Positions 1-9,668 of a stretch of 64,000 nt of DNA are shown piece by piece (the stretch's first letter is position 1; the number at the start of each line of letters is the position of its first letter). The stretch is taken from assembly GCA_013216015.1 (NCBI GenBank), contig JABSOI010000016.1:1-64000 (forward strand), read 5' to 3'. The stretch comes from Alteromonadaceae bacterium. Its GTDB lineage: Bacteria; Pseudomonadota; Gammaproteobacteria; Enterobacterales; Alteromonadaceae. The notes beneath the pieces are model-generated. The model did not search any database. It saw nothing but the letters and a program-made list of their open reading frames with translations, and had not been told where the DNA came from. The position numbers were made by a program, and so were the translations under genes.

Positions 1-70
1 TAAGATTCAGCAACGCAGTAAATATGTTTTTTAAACGAATCAAAACCTGCATTTTGAATGGTGATGGGTA
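1..70. repeat. Right end of a diverged 157-bp TA-duplicating element (partial)
   Basis: The stretch ends in ACGGGTA-like sequence (GATGGGTA) followed by TA. It closely follows the right end of the element at 31648-31804, sharing the run reading CAAAACCTGCATTTTGAATG. The left part lies outside the window. It is clearly more diverged than the two internal copies, so it is an older insertion. Confidence 0.6.
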
Positions 71-170
71 TATAAGTTGTAATAAAACCTGATAGTCGCA
101 AAAGCCATGTGAGTTCAATTGGTGAATGCTAACTTTCTGCTTACCGTAAGGAAACCTGTTCTGTGGTGGC

Positions 171-1286
171 CTAATGCTGCTCTTTTATCATCCACAACCC
201 GAACAGGACATTGTTGAATTGGTAGGTTCCCTCATCCAACTTTTGTATTTCATCCGATTTCAGTAAAGATGATATTGCCTGATTAAGCCTTTGCTTAGTG
301 ACATTGTGTTTATCAAGATTTTCTTGCGCATACACTTTGCCTTCTACTGCGCTAGCAATCGCTCTAAGACCTTTCTTTTGTTGTCCCCTGAACATGAGAA
401 ACTTTTCTGTAAAGTCGGCTTTATGCTCGTTTACCATGCGATTTATTGCGTCAATGGCATCGTCCATAGAGGGGCTGAAGACTTCGTTTGCATAGAAATC
501 AAAACAGGTTTGTAGTATTAGTCGGGTTTGGCCTCGAAGGGTTTCATACAGCCAAGTGAAAGCATAGTCACCAAACTTGCCATCGAGTTTTTCTTCGCAA
601 TACGCTTGCAGCAATGTAGGGTCGATGCCCTCTACTGAAATCGGTGTTGTCATTCCATACCAAGGCTGCTTTGGCGCACTGAGCAGCGATCTAAGCATGC
701 TCTTCTTAGAGCCTGAGAAGATGAAGCTGACGTTTGGGTTTGACTGCGAGATAGTGCGAAGTATAGCGTCTATTTTAACGTTTTTGATATCAGCAACTTG
801 CTGAAACTCATCAAAAGCAATAACTGCGTGGGTGCATTTGCTGAACTGACAGTACTGGTCGATTAAATCAAATGCAGAGGCGAGTAATTGCTTAAAATCC
901 TGCGTTTGAAAGCTCGGCTTCATAGCAAAAGACTCACCCGATTTGGTAGGTGAGAACGATACACCATCAATGCTTGTGAAAAGCTTCATTAACTTGCCGG
1001 ATTGCTTACGTAAGGTAGTCGGTGTGGCTTCTTCAACGGCTTTATATAGCAGTAAAGCAAAGTCCATCTCATCAACTGCTGAATAGATATCAAGGTAAAT
1101 GGGTAATATTGTACTGGGTATATCAGCGAATACCTTTTGAATTAAGCTGGTTTTTCCGTACCTTCGGTCACCATAAATGATGACGTTGGCTTTTCCTTCG
1201 ATTAAGGTGGATAGTCTATTGATTTCTCCTACGCGGCCACAAAAATCATCAGGTGAGACGATTTTATCTATTCTGAAAGGATTCAT
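171..1286 (-). CDS. STAND/archaeal-type AAA ATPase (ATP-binding protein)
   Basis: A 371-residue cytoplasmic P-loop ATPase of the archaeal-ATPase/STAND type. Walker A is GDRRYGKTS at about residues 39-47. Walker B is AFDEFQQ near residue 155, followed by a sensor-like FIFSGS. The last 70 residues look like a winged helix. The ATG at 1286 is preferred over an in-frame start 42 bases upstream, because GFCGR-type N-termini (here DDFCGRVGEI) normally begin close to the start and AAAGG lies 9-13 bases before it. The gene stands alone at the edge of the core genome beside a plasmid-initiator relic and a tRNA, which suggests acquired DNA. Proteins of this family occur on mobile elements, but no specific job can be read from the sequence. 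The family call is good and the role is unknown. Confidence 0.7.
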   Translation of the reverse strand: MNPFRIDKIVSPDDFCGRVGEINRLSTLIEGKANVIIYGDRRYGKTSLIQKVFADIPSTILPIYLDIYSAVDEMDFALLLYKAVEEATPTTLRKQSGKLMKLFTSIDGVSFSPTKSGESFAMKPSFQTQDFKQLLASAFDLIDQYCQFSKCTHAVIAFDEFQQVADIKNVKIDAILRTISQSNPNVSFIFSGSKKSMLRSLLSAPKQPWYGMTTPISVEGIDPTLLQAYCEEKLDGKFGDYAFTWLYETLRGQTRLILQTCFDFYANEVFSPSMDDAIDAINRMVNEHKADFTEKFLMFRGQQKKGLRAIASAVEGKVYAQENLDKHNVTKQRLNQAISSLLKSDEIQKLDEGTYQFNNVLFGLWMIKEQH

Positions 1287-1291
1287 ATTGA

Positions 1292-1325
1292 GTACACCTT
1301 TTCGTTTACTATAAGTAAAGTGTAC
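1292..1325 (-). promoter_or_regulatory. Nested inverted repeats before the ATPase gene
   Basis: GTACAC (1292-1297) pairs with GTGTAC (1320-1325), and inside them TTTACT (1305-1310) pairs with AGTAAA (1314-1319). The block ends just before the ATPase start codon. It is a candidate operator, or may simply hold the promoter; no clear -35/-10 pair is seen. Confidence 0.35.
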
Positions 1326-1345
1326 CACGGTAAGTACTTAAACAC

Positions 1346-1377
1346 ACCTGAAGTAAATGATATCATTTACTTCAGGT
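1346..1377. repeat. Perfect 32-bp palindrome
   Basis: The left half ACCTGAAGTAAATGAT is followed immediately by its exact reverse complement, with no loop bases. It lies 60-91 bases upstream of the ATPase start and has no T-tract on either side, so it is not a standard terminator. It may be a dimeric protein-binding site, a resolution or recombination site, or a remnant of the plasmid whose initiator relic lies at 1650-2060. The symmetry is certain and the role is not. Confidence 0.8.
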
Positions 1378-1649
1378 AATTGAGATGACTTGCCACGGAC
1401 AGTTATGAGCTTGAAGCTGCCTGTCAGATTTAGTTAAACCCTGACATTTGAAATCGTTAGATAAAGTCTGAGCTACTACAATTGAGGATATCTATCTTGT
1501 TTTCTGTAGCTATGAGCTGTTGGTTACTGCTCATAGCACATCAATCACTGACCCTAATTTTTTGACTATTGTAAAAGTTCGTTCTTAAACGAATCTTCTG
1601 ATAATTTTATTTTGTTTTTGCCTCTAGCGAGTTACAACTAGTGTCATTT
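1378..1649. other. Intergenic stretch without a recognisable gene
   Basis: No coding sequence is supported. The only structure seen is a 9-bp inverted repeat, GCTATGAGC (1509-1517) with GCTCATAGC (1529-1537), and a short TTCGTT/AACGAA pair near 1580. These could be remains of the control region of the Rep_3 gene that follows. Confidence 0.5.
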
Positions 1650-2060
1650 ATGCCAAAAAATCTGACTGAAAAAACTCAATGGTTAGATCAAATGATTACA
1701 CTTCAGCGTCATATACGTTATCACCTGACGCGCATCGTATTATCGCTATTGCAATTGCTGAAATAAGAAAAGATGATACATGTTTCACTACTTTTAGAAT
1801 TTACGTCAAAAAATTAGTCGATTTTTTCCCTATGCTCAAATCAGATAAAAACGCTATAGCCAGAGTTGATAAAGCCACTGATTCGTTGATGTGATCATAT
1901 ATCAAGATCAAACAACAAGACGGTCGGATTAAAAAAAATATAGTTCAATCCTGTAAATTCGCGAAGAACTCGGGCAATGCTTATGTAGATATAAAGCTTG
2001 ATGACGATATGTTGCCTTATCTTATCGATGTTACCGAATATTTTATTCTTTTCTGCTAGG
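1650..2060 (+). pseudogene. Rep_3-family plasmid replication initiator, frameshifted relic
   Basis: Three reading-frame pieces line up as one protein. MPKNLTEKTQW starts at 1650. A second frame from 1679 continues with VRSNDYTSASYTLSPDAHR and ends at DKATDSLM. A third frame, near 1900-2060, reads IKIKQQDGRIKKNIVQ and later AYVDIKLDDDMLPYL before its stop. SYTLSPDAHRIIAIA and VDFFPMLKSDKNA are typical of the N-terminal winged-helix region of Rep_3 (RepA/RepB) initiators. At least two frameshifts separate the pieces, and the C-terminal half of a normal initiator of about 300-400 residues is missing. It sits on the 3' side of a tRNA gene, as expected for a plasmid or island integrated there. The family assignment is from memory of conserved segments. 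Confidence 0.7.
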
Positions 2061-2231
2061 CATAACTCGCGAGTGTGCCATCCAACAAAAAGTTATGCTT
2101 GTTCTTAAATTAATTTCAATTATTTTTTTCTCAAAAAAGCGGAAAATAGTGTGTGGCTTACTATAGCTAGACCCAAAACAGGATTTCGAAGTTTATGGTT
2201 AGTAGGTGTTAACTTGGAAAGGTAGTAAAAG

Positions 2232-2308
2232 TGGTGGCCCCTCAGTGACTTGAACACTGGACCTACCGATTATGAGTCGGGCGCTCTAACCAACTGAGCT
2301 AAGGGGCC
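2232..2308 (-). tRNA. ileX: tRNA-Ile2 (anticodon CAT, lysidine-modified)
   Basis: A 77-nt cloverleaf with encoded CCA. The acceptor stem is GGCCCCU pairing with AGGGGCC, the D-arm reads AGCTCAGTTGGTTAGAGC, the anticodon loop is CTCATAA, and the T-loop is TTCAAGT. The GGCCCC acceptor stem matches E. coli tRNA-Ile2 rather than elongator tRNA-Met (GGCTACG), so CAT would be read as AUA after lysidine modification. It ends the core block; accessory DNA lies on its 3' side. Confidence 0.88.
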
Positions 2309-2502
2309 ATTTTGAAAAAATGATACAATTCGATTTGGTATTTAGGTAAACGCCTTTATCGAATCGGGTGGCAGTATAGCATTTTATATTTTGTTGTCAC
2401 CCCAATAAGATGAAAAAAATAAGAAAATAGTACTGACAGCTTAAATCTTATGCAATTGGTATCAGTTTTCTTTTTTAAAAGTAAAAAAAGAGTTTAACGC
2501 AT

Positions 2503-2533
2503 AAAAAAACCGTTATTATTAATAACGGTTTTT
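2503..2533 (-). terminator. Rho-independent terminator of rpoD
   Basis: The 12-bp stem AAAACCGTTATT/AATAACGGTTTT has a 3-base loop and is flanked by A/T runs on both sides. It lies 30 bases after the rpoD stop and could also act on the other strand. Confidence 0.85.
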
Positions 2534-2562
2534 AGAAGGTCTTATTTTGGCAGTAAAATTAA

Positions 2563-4407
2563 TTACTCGCCGTCCAGGAAGCTTTTCAGTTGTTCAGAAC
2601 GTGAAGGGTGACGTAATTTACGTAGGGCCTTCGCTTCAATTTGACGAATACGCTCACGAGTTACATCGAACTGTTTGCCTACTTCCTCCAGCGTGTGGTC
2701 GGTATTCATATCAATACCAAAACGCATACGAAGCACTTTAGCTTCACGAGGAGTTAAACCAGCAAGTACTTCGTGTGTTGCACCTTTAAGGTTTTCAGAC
2801 GTAGCTGAATCAACCGGTAATTCACCACTGCCATCTTCAATAAAGTCACCTAAATGTGAATCTTCATCATCACCTATTGGTGTTTCCATTGAAATAGGCT
2901 CTTTCGCTATTTTCAATACTTTGCGAATTTTGTCTTCTGGCATGATCATACGTTCAGCTAACTCTTCCGGAGTTGGCTCGCGACCCATTTCTTGTAACAT
3001 TTGACGTGAAATACGATTCAATTTATTGATCGTTTCAATCATATGAACTGGAATACGGATAGTTCTTGCTTGGTCAGCAATAGAACGAGTGATCGCTTGT
3101 CTTATCCACCAAGTAGCGTAGGTAGAAAATTTGTAACCACGACGGTATTCAAATTTATCAACCGCTTTCATCAAGCCAATATTACCTTCTTGTATTAAAT
3201 CAAGAAATTGTAAACCACGGTTGGTATATTTTTTCGCAATTGAAATAACTAAACGTAAGTTAGCTTCAACCATTTCTTTTTTCGCGCGACGAGCTTTTGC
3301 TTCACCAATTGACATACGACGGTTAATGTCTTTAATGCCATGCACGTTTAAGTAGGTTTCTTCTTCAATTAAATTTAGTTTGTAAATGCAACGCTCTACG
3401 TCTAATTCAATATCCGCCATTTTCTTCGAATGTGGTTCGCCGGCATTTTGCTGCGCTTCAAACCAATTCTTAGATGTTTCATTACCTGGGAATATTTTGA
3501 TAAAGGTGGTTTTAGGCATGCCAGCACCAACCACACAATGTTTCATGATCAAACGCTCTTGCACGCGCAAGCGATCCATTACGCTACGCATATTCTTAAC
3601 TAAACGATCAAATACTTTTGGAATTAATCTGAATTCTTTAAAAACTTCAGCAATTGCGTCAATAGCGGCCTGAGAATCAGCATGACCACGACCTTTTTCT
3701 TTTATGGTAGCATTTGCTTTTTCATAAGCTTCACGCAAGGCCGTAAATTTTTCTCGGGCTAATTCAGGATCAGGACCTGTATCTTCTTCTTCTTCGTCGT
3801 CGCTATCATCGTTTTTGGTTTGGTCTTCATCAGCCAATTCTTCTTTAGATAATTCAGAGCCAACGTGTGTTGCCGCAACAGGAATTTCCTCTTCTTGAGC
3901 GTCTGGGTCTAGAAAGCCAACGATTATATCGCTTAAGCGTACTTCTTCAGCTTCAAAATTATCCCATTGTTCTAACAAGTAATTGATTGCTGGCGGGTAT
4001 TCTGCAACAGAACGTTGTACTTCACGTATACCTTCTTCAATGCGTTTAGCAATAACTATTTCCCCTTTACGGGTTAATAGTTCAACAGTACCCATTTCAC
4101 GCATATACATGCGGACGGGATCTGTTGTGCGACCAATTTCACTCTCTACCGTAGCAAGTGCAGCCGCCGCAGCTTCCGCCGCGTCTTCATCGGTACTTGC
4201 TTCGCTCATCATCAAGGTATCAGTATCAGGGGCATTTTCAAATACCTGTATACCCATATCATTAATCATACGAATGATGTCTTCAACCTGATCAGAATCT
4301 ATAATGTCCTGAGGGAGATGATCATTTACCTGATCAAAAGTTAAATAACCTTGTTCTTTACCTTTAGTTATTAAGTCTTTAAGTCTAGATTTTGGGGCTT
4401 GATCCAT
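2563..4407 (-). CDS. rpoD: RNA polymerase primary sigma factor RpoD (sigma-70)
   Basis: At 614 residues this is the length of E. coli RpoD (613). It directs core RNA polymerase to housekeeping promoters. Region 1.1 occupies about the first 80 residues ([20 protein letters not shown]). An acidic non-conserved region follows ([16 protein letters not shown]). Region 2 holds the -10 recognition helix with [20 protein letters not shown]. Region 4 holds the -35 helix-turn-helix ([20 protein letters not shown]), and the protein ends [15 protein letters not shown] precedes the ATG. It is the last gene of the macromolecular-synthesis cluster rpsU-yqeY-dnaG-rpoD. The 298-bp gap to dnaG, which contains a hairpin repeat, leaves room for its own promoter. 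Confidence 0.98.
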   Translation of the reverse strand: MDQAPKSRLKDLITKGKEQGYLTFDQVNDHLPQDIIDSDQVEDIIRMINDMGIQVFENAPDTDTLMMSEASTDEDAAEAAAAALATVESEIGRTTDPVRMYMREMGTVELLTRKGEIVIAKRIEEGIREVQRSVAEYPPAINYLLEQWDNFEAEEVRLSDIIVGFLDPDAQEEEIPVAATHVGSELSKEELADEDQTKNDDSDDEEEEDTGPDPELAREKFTALREAYEKANATIKEKGRGHADSQAAIDAIAEVFKEFRLIPKVFDRLVKNMRSVMDRLRVQERLIMKHCVVGAGMPKTTFIKIFPGNETSKNWFEAQQNAGEPHSKKMADIELDVERCIYKLNLIEEETYLNVHGIKDINRRMSIGEAKARRAKKEMVEANLRLVISIAKKYTNRGLQFLDLIQEGNIGLMKAVDKFEYRRGYKFSTYATWWIRQAITRSIADQARTIRIPVHMIETINKLNRISRQMLQEMGREPTPEELAERMIMPEDKIRKVLKIAKEPISMETPIGDDEDSHLGDFIEDGSGELPVDSATSENLKGATHEVLAGLTPREAKVLRMRFGIDMNTDHTLEEVGKQFDVTRERIRQIEAKALRKLRHPSRSEQLKSFLDGE

Positions 4408-4516
4408 TGACGAGTGTCCACCTGTTGTTGATTATCAAAGTAGCTATCAAAAAGCGGGGAATTTTAGCAAGTTTACGACTAAATTACCAGCATGAAACTA
4501 TTCGTATTTAAACTAA

Positions 4517-4571
4517 TATACCCAAGCGGCCTGAAAATGCTGAAAATTGCATTGCCAAGAGGCTTGGGTAT
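4517..4571. repeat. TATACCC-type hairpin repeat between dnaG and rpoD
   Basis: ATACCCAAGC (4518-4527) pairs with GCTTGGGTAT (4562-4571) around a 34-base loop containing GCATTGCCAAGA. Related copies are at 31461-31532, 41291-41335 and 49297-49324. It looks like a REP-style palindromic family scattered in intergenic DNA. Confidence 0.7.
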
Positions 4572-4705
4572 GCCAGCAATTATAGCATTTATTACCTGTT
4601 GGGCTAAATTACTTGCAATTTTAAATGGTATTATTACAACCGATTAATTAACTGATTTGGTATAAGGCTGATATTTTTGAAATAAGTACAGTCTTTGTTA
4701 TTGTA

Positions 4706-6463
4706 CTAGGAACAAAGTAAAGCATGTAATTCCAGCTTTTCAGTCTTATTAAGTCCAACATTGCGCTCTTGTTGTAATAAAAATTCTGTTCTTTGTTCTA
4801 CAAAATTGTTTAATAATTTTTCGATACTATCCAAAAAGACATTTTCTGCTGCATCAGCTTCAACATGATGTTGCCAACACATTAATTTAGCCAATTGTTT
4901 ACCTTGTTCAGTATCTCTAAAGTGTTCTAGTAATTGCGCGCTGTTAACTTGTAAATTACTTTTACACAGCGTGACTAGCTGGTTTAATAATGAAACACCA
5001 GGCATGTCTAATTCTTGTAAAACCATATCATCTGGTAATACTTGAACTATATGGGGGTATTCTAGCAACAAAGCAATAGCTAAACGTACCGGGGTGACTT
5101 TGTTCTTTTGTTTTGCTGATTGTTTTTGAGCTGGACTAGCATGCCTTTTGTGTAATTCTGCCAGTTGTTTTTCACTTCCACCAACAAATCTGTTAGCCAG
5201 AGAAGTTAATATGCCATCTTTAAGTACACTTGCCGGTAGTTTATTCAGATAAGGTTGAAATAATTCAATTAATCCTGCTTTCCCTTCGAGACTTTTTATA
5301 TCGACTTGTTGTGTTAAATGTTCGAATAAAAATTCCGATAAAGGTTTTGCGTTATCCAGTATCGCCTCAAAAGCTTGTTGACCTTGTTTACGGATCAACG
5401 AATCGGGATCTTCACCGTCAGGAAGAAAAACAAATCTTAATGAAAAACCATCTTGAATCAAGGGTAGTGCATTGTCCATTGCACGCCATGCTGCGTCACG
5501 GCCAGCGCGGTCACCATCGTAGCAGCAAATAACTTCTCTTACGGTACGGAACAATGTTTGCAATTGTTCTGGAGTTGTTGCTGTGCCAAGTGAAGCTACG
5601 GCATAATCAACGCCATGCTGCGCTAAAGCAACCACGTCCATATAGCCTTCAACAACGACTAAACGTGTTAATTTTTTATTCGCCTGCTTTGCTTCATAAA
5701 GACCATACAGTTCCTGGCCTTTATGATAAATACGGGTTTCAGGTGAGTTAAGATATTTTGGCGTACCATCACTTAGTACTCTGCCGCCAAAACCTATTAC
5801 TCGTCCACGTTTGTCTCTGATAGGAAATTGAATACGCCCTCTAAATCTGTCATAAGGACGATTTTTATCTCCCTGGATCGCCATTCCTAAATCAACCAAT
5901 TGCTGATTCATTTGGGGATTGCGTCCAAAAACTTTCATCATGCCATCCCAGACATCGCTGATGTAACCAATACCAAATCGTTTAACAATTTCACCGCTTA
6001 AGCCACGACCTTTTAAATAATCTACCGCGGTTGATTTATCTTCGGCAACTTTTAATTGTTGTTGGTAAAATTGGCTAATTTGTCCCATCAATTCATAATC
6101 GTCTTGTTTCTGCTGATAGGCTATTTGCTGTTGACGTTGTTGAGCGGGGCTTTGATTGTTTTGCTCTTTTGGCACTTCCATATTGTAATGAGAAGCAAGT
6201 TCATCAACGGCGTCTGGAAAATCTAACCGATCGAATTCCATCAAAAAGGAAATAGCATTTCCGTGTTCGCCACAGCCAAAGCAATGATAAAATTGTTTGT
6301 CCTGGCTGACAGTAAATGATGGTGATTTTTCAGTATGGAACGGGCAACAAGCTTGATAATTTTTACCGGCTTTTTTCAATGGCACGCGACTTTCAACAAG
6401 CTCAACGATATCTGCTCGCGCTAGTAAATCATCGATAAATTGTCGGGGTATAAGACCAGCCAT
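4706..6463 (-). CDS. dnaG: DNA primase DnaG
   Basis: A 585-residue replicative primase that makes RNA primers for Okazaki fragments. The N-terminal CHC2 zinc finger has C40, H43, C61 and C64 (ACCPFH and YHCFGCGEHG). The catalytic core follows (RFRGRIQFPIRDKRGRVIGFG). The TOPRIM fold shows VVEGYMDVVAL and the acidic CYDGDRAGRDA metal site. The C-terminal 140 residues form the DnaB-interacting domain and are the least conserved part, as usual. The length fits the family (E. coli 581). It lies between yqeY (158-bp gap holding a terminator) and rpoD. Confidence 0.98.
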   Translation of the reverse strand: MAGLIPRQFIDDLLARADIVELVESRVPLKKAGKNYQACCPFHTEKSPSFTVSQDKQFYHCFGCGEHGNAISFLMEFDRLDFPDAVDELASHYNMEVPKEQNNQSPAQQRQQQIAYQQKQDDYELMGQISQFYQQQLKVAEDKSTAVDYLKGRGLSGEIVKRFGIGYISDVWDGMMKVFGRNPQMNQQLVDLGMAIQGDKNRPYDRFRGRIQFPIRDKRGRVIGFGGRVLSDGTPKYLNSPETRIYHKGQELYGLYEAKQANKKLTRLVVVEGYMDVVALAQHGVDYAVASLGTATTPEQLQTLFRTVREVICCYDGDRAGRDAAWRAMDNALPLIQDGFSLRFVFLPDGEDPDSLIRKQGQQAFEAILDNAKPLSEFLFEHLTQQVDIKSLEGKAGLIELFQPYLNKLPASVLKDGILTSLANRFVGGSEKQLAELHKRHASPAQKQSAKQKNKVTPVRLAIALLLEYPHIVQVLPDDMVLQELDMPGVSLLNQLVTLCKSNLQVNSAQLLEHFRDTEQGKQLAKLMCWQHHVEADAAENVFLDSIEKLLNNFVEQRTEFLLQQERNVGLNKTEKLELHALLCS

Positions 6464-6567
6464 TAGTTACTCTATTATCTTTACTTTTATTGTTACATGG
6501 AGTGATAAATATTCGCTTATAACAACCATTCTACACTTATGGCAGGGCTTTACGATAAGTAAATACA

Positions 6568-6600
6568 AAAAAACCGCGAGCCTTATTCGGTCGCGGTTTT
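6568..6600 (-). terminator. Rho-independent terminator after yqeY
   Basis: A 10-bp GC-rich stem, AAAACCGCGA (6570-6579) with TCGCGGTTTT (6591-6600), is followed on the minus strand by a run of seven Ts. It separates rpsU-yqeY from dnaG. In E. coli the comparable rpsU-dnaG terminator allows partial read-through to dnaG. Confidence 0.85.
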
Positions 6601-6621
6601 GTCAGAATATTGATAAAACAA

Positions 6622-7068
6622 TTATGCGTTTAGGGCGGCTCTAACTTGTCCGCTGACAGCGCCTAGGTCGGCTTTGCCTTGCATAGCTGGTTTCAAAATA
6701 GCCATTACTTTACCCATATCAGCCATTGAACTGGCTTGGGTTTGTGTAATAGCCTGAGTAATTAAATTAGCAATTTCATCAGCAGATAATGGTTGAGGAA
6801 GAAAATCTTCCACTACCTTTATTTCTGCAGCTTCTTTTTCTGCTAATTCCACTCGTCCGCCTTTGGTAAACATCTCAATAGAATCTCTACGTTGTTTAAC
6901 CATTTTAGTGAGTACACCAATAATTCCGGTATCGTCTAAAACAATTTTATCATCGATCTCTATTTGTTTAATGGCAGACAACGCCATGCGAATAACACCA
7001 AGACGTAACTTGTCTTTGGCACGCATAGCGTTTTTCATTTCATCTTTTAGTTGACTAAGTAGACTCAT
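6622..7068 (-). CDS. yqeY: GatB/YqeY domain protein
   Basis: A 148-residue cytoplasmic protein of the YqeY family, related to the tail domain of the GatB amidotransferase subunit. Typical segments are the N-terminal LKDEMKNAMRAKD and the C-terminal MGKVMAILKPAMQGKADLGAVSGQVR. The family is thought to contact tRNA, but its exact role is unsettled. It lies between rpsU and dnaG, the order found in many gammaproteobacteria, with a terminator directly after it. Confidence 0.93.
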   Translation of the reverse strand: MSLLSQLKDEMKNAMRAKDKLRLGVIRMALSAIKQIEIDDKIVLDDTGIIGVLTKMVKQRRDSIEMFTKGGRVELAEKEAAEIKVVEDFLPQPLSADEIANLITQAITQTQASSMADMGKVMAILKPAMQGKADLGAVSGQVRAALNA

Positions 7069-7122
7069 ACTTGATTCAATGACTCAGTTGACTGAAGTAA
7101 TGATTAAGCTTATTTATTGGGC

Positions 7123-7338
7123 TTAATATAAGCGAATGCGGCGTGCATTCTCGCGAGAAAGCTTTTTAGCAGCGCGTTTAACAGCGGCAGCTTTTTTACG
7201 TTTACGTTCCCAAGTTGGCTTTTCATAACATTCGCGACGGCGAACTTCTGAAAGGATACCTGCTTTTTCACATGAACGTTTGAAACGACGTAATGCAACG
7301 TCAAATGGTTCGTTTTCTCTTACTTTAATTACTGGCAT
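7123..7338 (-). CDS. rpsU: 30S ribosomal protein S21
   Basis: A 71-residue highly basic protein, exactly the usual length. It begins [20 protein letters not shown] and ends in a Lys/Arg-rich helix ([17 protein letters not shown]). It joins the small subunit late and is needed for initiation on natural mRNAs. It is the first gene of the rpsU-yqeY-dnaG-rpoD group and is divergent from tsaD; the 277-bp space between them must hold promoters for both directions. Confidence 0.98.
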   Translation of the reverse strand: MPVIKVRENEPFDVALRRFKRSCEKAGILSEVRRRECYEKPTWERKRKKAAAVKRAAKKLSRENARRIRLY

Positions 7339-7615
7339 TTTGTCTTTAACCTTAGTGCTATATCTATATAAAACGGTAAATAATGTTTGCCAAAAGCAAA
7401 ATCATCACCGGCTCTTATTAAAAATTGGTGCCGCATTCTAATGCAACAAGCCTAATTTGTAAAGATAGATTTTTGAAAACTACCGTTTATTTATAGTCAT
7501 TTACTTAGTGTAAGTCTTGATGAGCTGTATTTAGGATTATTAAGTGGTTAAAACTTTCATTGGCGGGTAAAATTGGCTCATTAAAAATTGAGAATGGTTT
7601 AGGCACACAGTTATT

Positions 7616-8644
7616 ATGCGAATTTTAGGTATTGAAACGTCTTGCGATGAAACGGGTATTGCTATTTATGATGATGAGCAAGGTATTATGGCGCATCGCT
7701 TATATAGTCAAATTGCGGTTCATGCTGATTATGGTGGTGTAGTACCTGAATTAGCGTCACGAGATCATATTCGCAAAACTATCCCATTAATCAAAGAAGT
7801 ATTAGCTGACGCTAATTTAACACCACAAGATCTAGACGGTGTTGCTTATACTGCAGGGCCTGGTTTAGTCGGTGCTTTATTGGTTGGTTGTTCTATTGGT
7901 CGCAGTTTAGCTTACGGTTGGGGTTTACCTGCAGTGCCGGTTCATCATATGGAAGGTCATTTATTGGCACCAATGTTAGAAGATAATGCACCCGAATTTC
8001 CTTTTATTGCTTTACTTGTTTCTGGCGGTCATACCATGTTGGTCAGAGTTGATGGTATTGGACATTATCAATTATTAGGTGAATCGGTAGATGATGCCGC
8101 TGGCGAAGCATTCGACAAAACCGCGAAGTTATTGGGATTAGACTACCCTGGAGGTCCGGCATTATCCAAAATGGCTGAAGGAGGCGATCCAAAACGATTC
8201 AAATTCCCTCGCCCTATGACCAATAAACCCGGTTTAGATTTTAGCTTTAGTGGTTTAAAAACTTTTGCAGCAAATACCGTGCGAAGTGAAGCTGATGAAC
8301 AAGGAGTAAATAGCGAACAAACTAAAGCAGATATTGCCTACGCATTTCAGGATGCGGTAATTGATACCTTAGCAATAAAATGTCGCAGGGCATTACAACA
8401 ATGCAATTTAAAAAGGTTGGTTATTGCCGGTGGTGTGAGTGCGAATACCGCTTTGCGTGAAAAATTAGCCGAAGTTATGAATAAGCTGGGCGGTGAAGTA
8501 TTTTACCCCCGTCCTGAATTTTGTACTGATAATGGTGCCATGATAGCTTATGCAGGATTACAGCGTTTAAAAGGTGAAACCCATACAGATTTAACTTTTA
8601 AAGCTCACCCGCGTTGGCCTTTAGATAGCTTGCCTGCATTGTAG
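7616..8644 (+). CDS. tsaD: tRNA N6-threonylcarbamoyladenosine transferase TsaD
   Basis: A 342-residue protein of the Kae1/Qri7/YgjD family that transfers the threonylcarbamoyl group to A37 of ANN-decoding tRNAs, together with TsaB and TsaE. It starts [14 protein letters not shown] (ATPase-fold phosphate loop). The metal site HHMEGH is near residue 112. [11 protein letters not shown] and [13 protein letters not shown] complete the ASKHA fold, and [10 protein letters not shown] is near the C-terminus. The length fits E. coli (337). It is divergent from rpsU, the classical arrangement. Confidence 0.98.
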   Translation: MRILGIETSCDETGIAIYDDEQGIMAHRLYSQIAVHADYGGVVPELASRDHIRKTIPLIKEVLADANLTPQDLDGVAYTAGPGLVGALLVGCSIGRSLAYGWGLPAVPVHHMEGHLLAPMLEDNAPEFPFIALLVSGGHTMLVRVDGIGHYQLLGESVDDAAGEAFDKTAKLLGLDYPGGPALSKMAEGGDPKRFKFPRPMTNKPGLDFSFSGLKTFAANTVRSEADEQGVNSEQTKADIAYAFQDAVIDTLAIKCRRALQQCNLKRLVIAGGVSANTALREKLAEVMNKLGGEVFYPRPEFCTDNGAMIAYAGLQRLKGETHTDLTFKAHPRWPLDSLPAL

Positions 8645-8724
8645 TAAAGGCTGTATTGCAAAGCCTGTACTGTAATGTCTGCCTAAAGAAGTTGGCACTA
8701 ATATTAGCACTGTAAGTCAATTAA

Positions 8725-9321
8725 TCAGTGCATTTTATCACTTATTTTGTTTTCGGTGCCATTAAATAATCGGATAATGTTATCTTTATGTCTGAATATT
8801 ATTAGCGCTGAGAGCATTAAAACCGGATAAGTGTAAATTGGTTTGAGTAACCAAGTATATAAAGGAGCTAATGAAACGGTAACAATAGCTGCCAAACTTG
8901 AATAGCGTGTCCATTTTGCCACAAATACCCAAGTAATAATGAGTAAAGCACCTAAATCCAGTCCTATCGGTAATAAAACTCCAAAAGCAGTTGCTACCGC
9001 TTTGCCTCCCAGGAAATCATAAAATAATGGATACATATGTCCCAAGCAGGCTGCAAGGGCAATTATTCCCAGATAAATAGGATCAAGCCCAAGAAAATAA
9101 GCCCCCCATACGGGAATGGTGCCTTTTAGAATATCAAAGAGTAATACGATGGCAGCTGTTGGTTTGTTGCTGATACGTAATACATTGGTTGCTCCGGGAT
9201 TGTTGGAACCAGTGGTGCGGGGATCTGGCAAGTTGAGTAATTTGCATATTAAAATTGCACTGGAAATTGAGCCAAGTAAATAGGCTGCAATAGTCAGGGC
9301 AATAATTAATAACAACATCAT
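8725..9321 (-). CDS. plsY: Glycerol-3-phosphate acyltransferase PlsY
   Basis: A 198-residue inner-membrane enzyme that transfers an acyl group from acyl-phosphate to glycerol-3-phosphate in the first step of phospholipid synthesis. About five hydrophobic segments are visible. The three family motifs are present: SSAILICKL near residue 20, [13 protein letters not shown] near 38-50, and [13 protein letters not shown] near 104. AGGA precedes the first of two adjacent ATGs. It is convergent with tsaD and divergent from folB. Confidence 0.96.
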   Translation of the reverse strand: MMLLLIIALTIAAYLLGSISSAILICKLLNLPDPRTTGSNNPGATNVLRISNKPTAAIVLLFDILKGTIPVWGAYFLGLDPIYLGIIALAACLGHMYPLFYDFLGGKAVATAFGVLLPIGLDLGALLIITWVFVAKWTRYSSLAAIVTVSLAPLYTWLLKPIYTYPVLMLSALIIFRHKDNIIRLFNGTENKISDKMH

Positions 9322-9668
9322 TAGAATTGCAATCCTTAGTGGTGGAACATTTTCCTATTCTATCTTTATATTGATAAACTTTGCTAGAGAGCAAGGGATT
9401 ATTTCTGATTTAATTTTAAACTTTTTAGATTTTCTACATTAGGATTAATTTTGTTGGATATAGGTATAGGGAAACAGATGTTTCTCACTTAAGAAGTTAA
9501 ATGTTTGCTTATTAGCTAAGCACAGGTAAAATCCCCCACCTGAATATAATTTCTTTAGTTAATTACTTTAGTTAATTACTTTAGTTAAATGCCTTAGTTA
9601 AATGCATTAGTTAAGTGCGTTAAGTAAATAGTCTTAAATACAGAATCTCAAGTAAAGAGTACACGCGC
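9322..9668. repeat. plsY-folB intergenic region with six 13-bp tandem repeats
   Basis: Six adjacent 13-bp units occupy 9557-9634: AGTTAATTACTTT twice, then AGTTAAATGCCTT, AGTTAAATGCATT, AGTTAAGTGCGTT and AAGTAAATAGTCT. The array ends 34 bases before the folB start. The two leading units are identical and the rest drift, as expected from replication slippage. The rest of the gap holds no gene that can be supported. Confidence 0.85.

Noticed and set aside
2060-2098. GCATAACT...AGTTATGC inverted pair that could be an integron attC site
   Set aside because: The arms are 8 bp and the interior lacks the second pair of core sites and the unpaired bases of attC. No integrase or cassette structure is present.
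7110-7304. Alternative 64-codon frame on the minus strand over rpsU
   Set aside because: It is fully inside the certain S21 gene in another frame.
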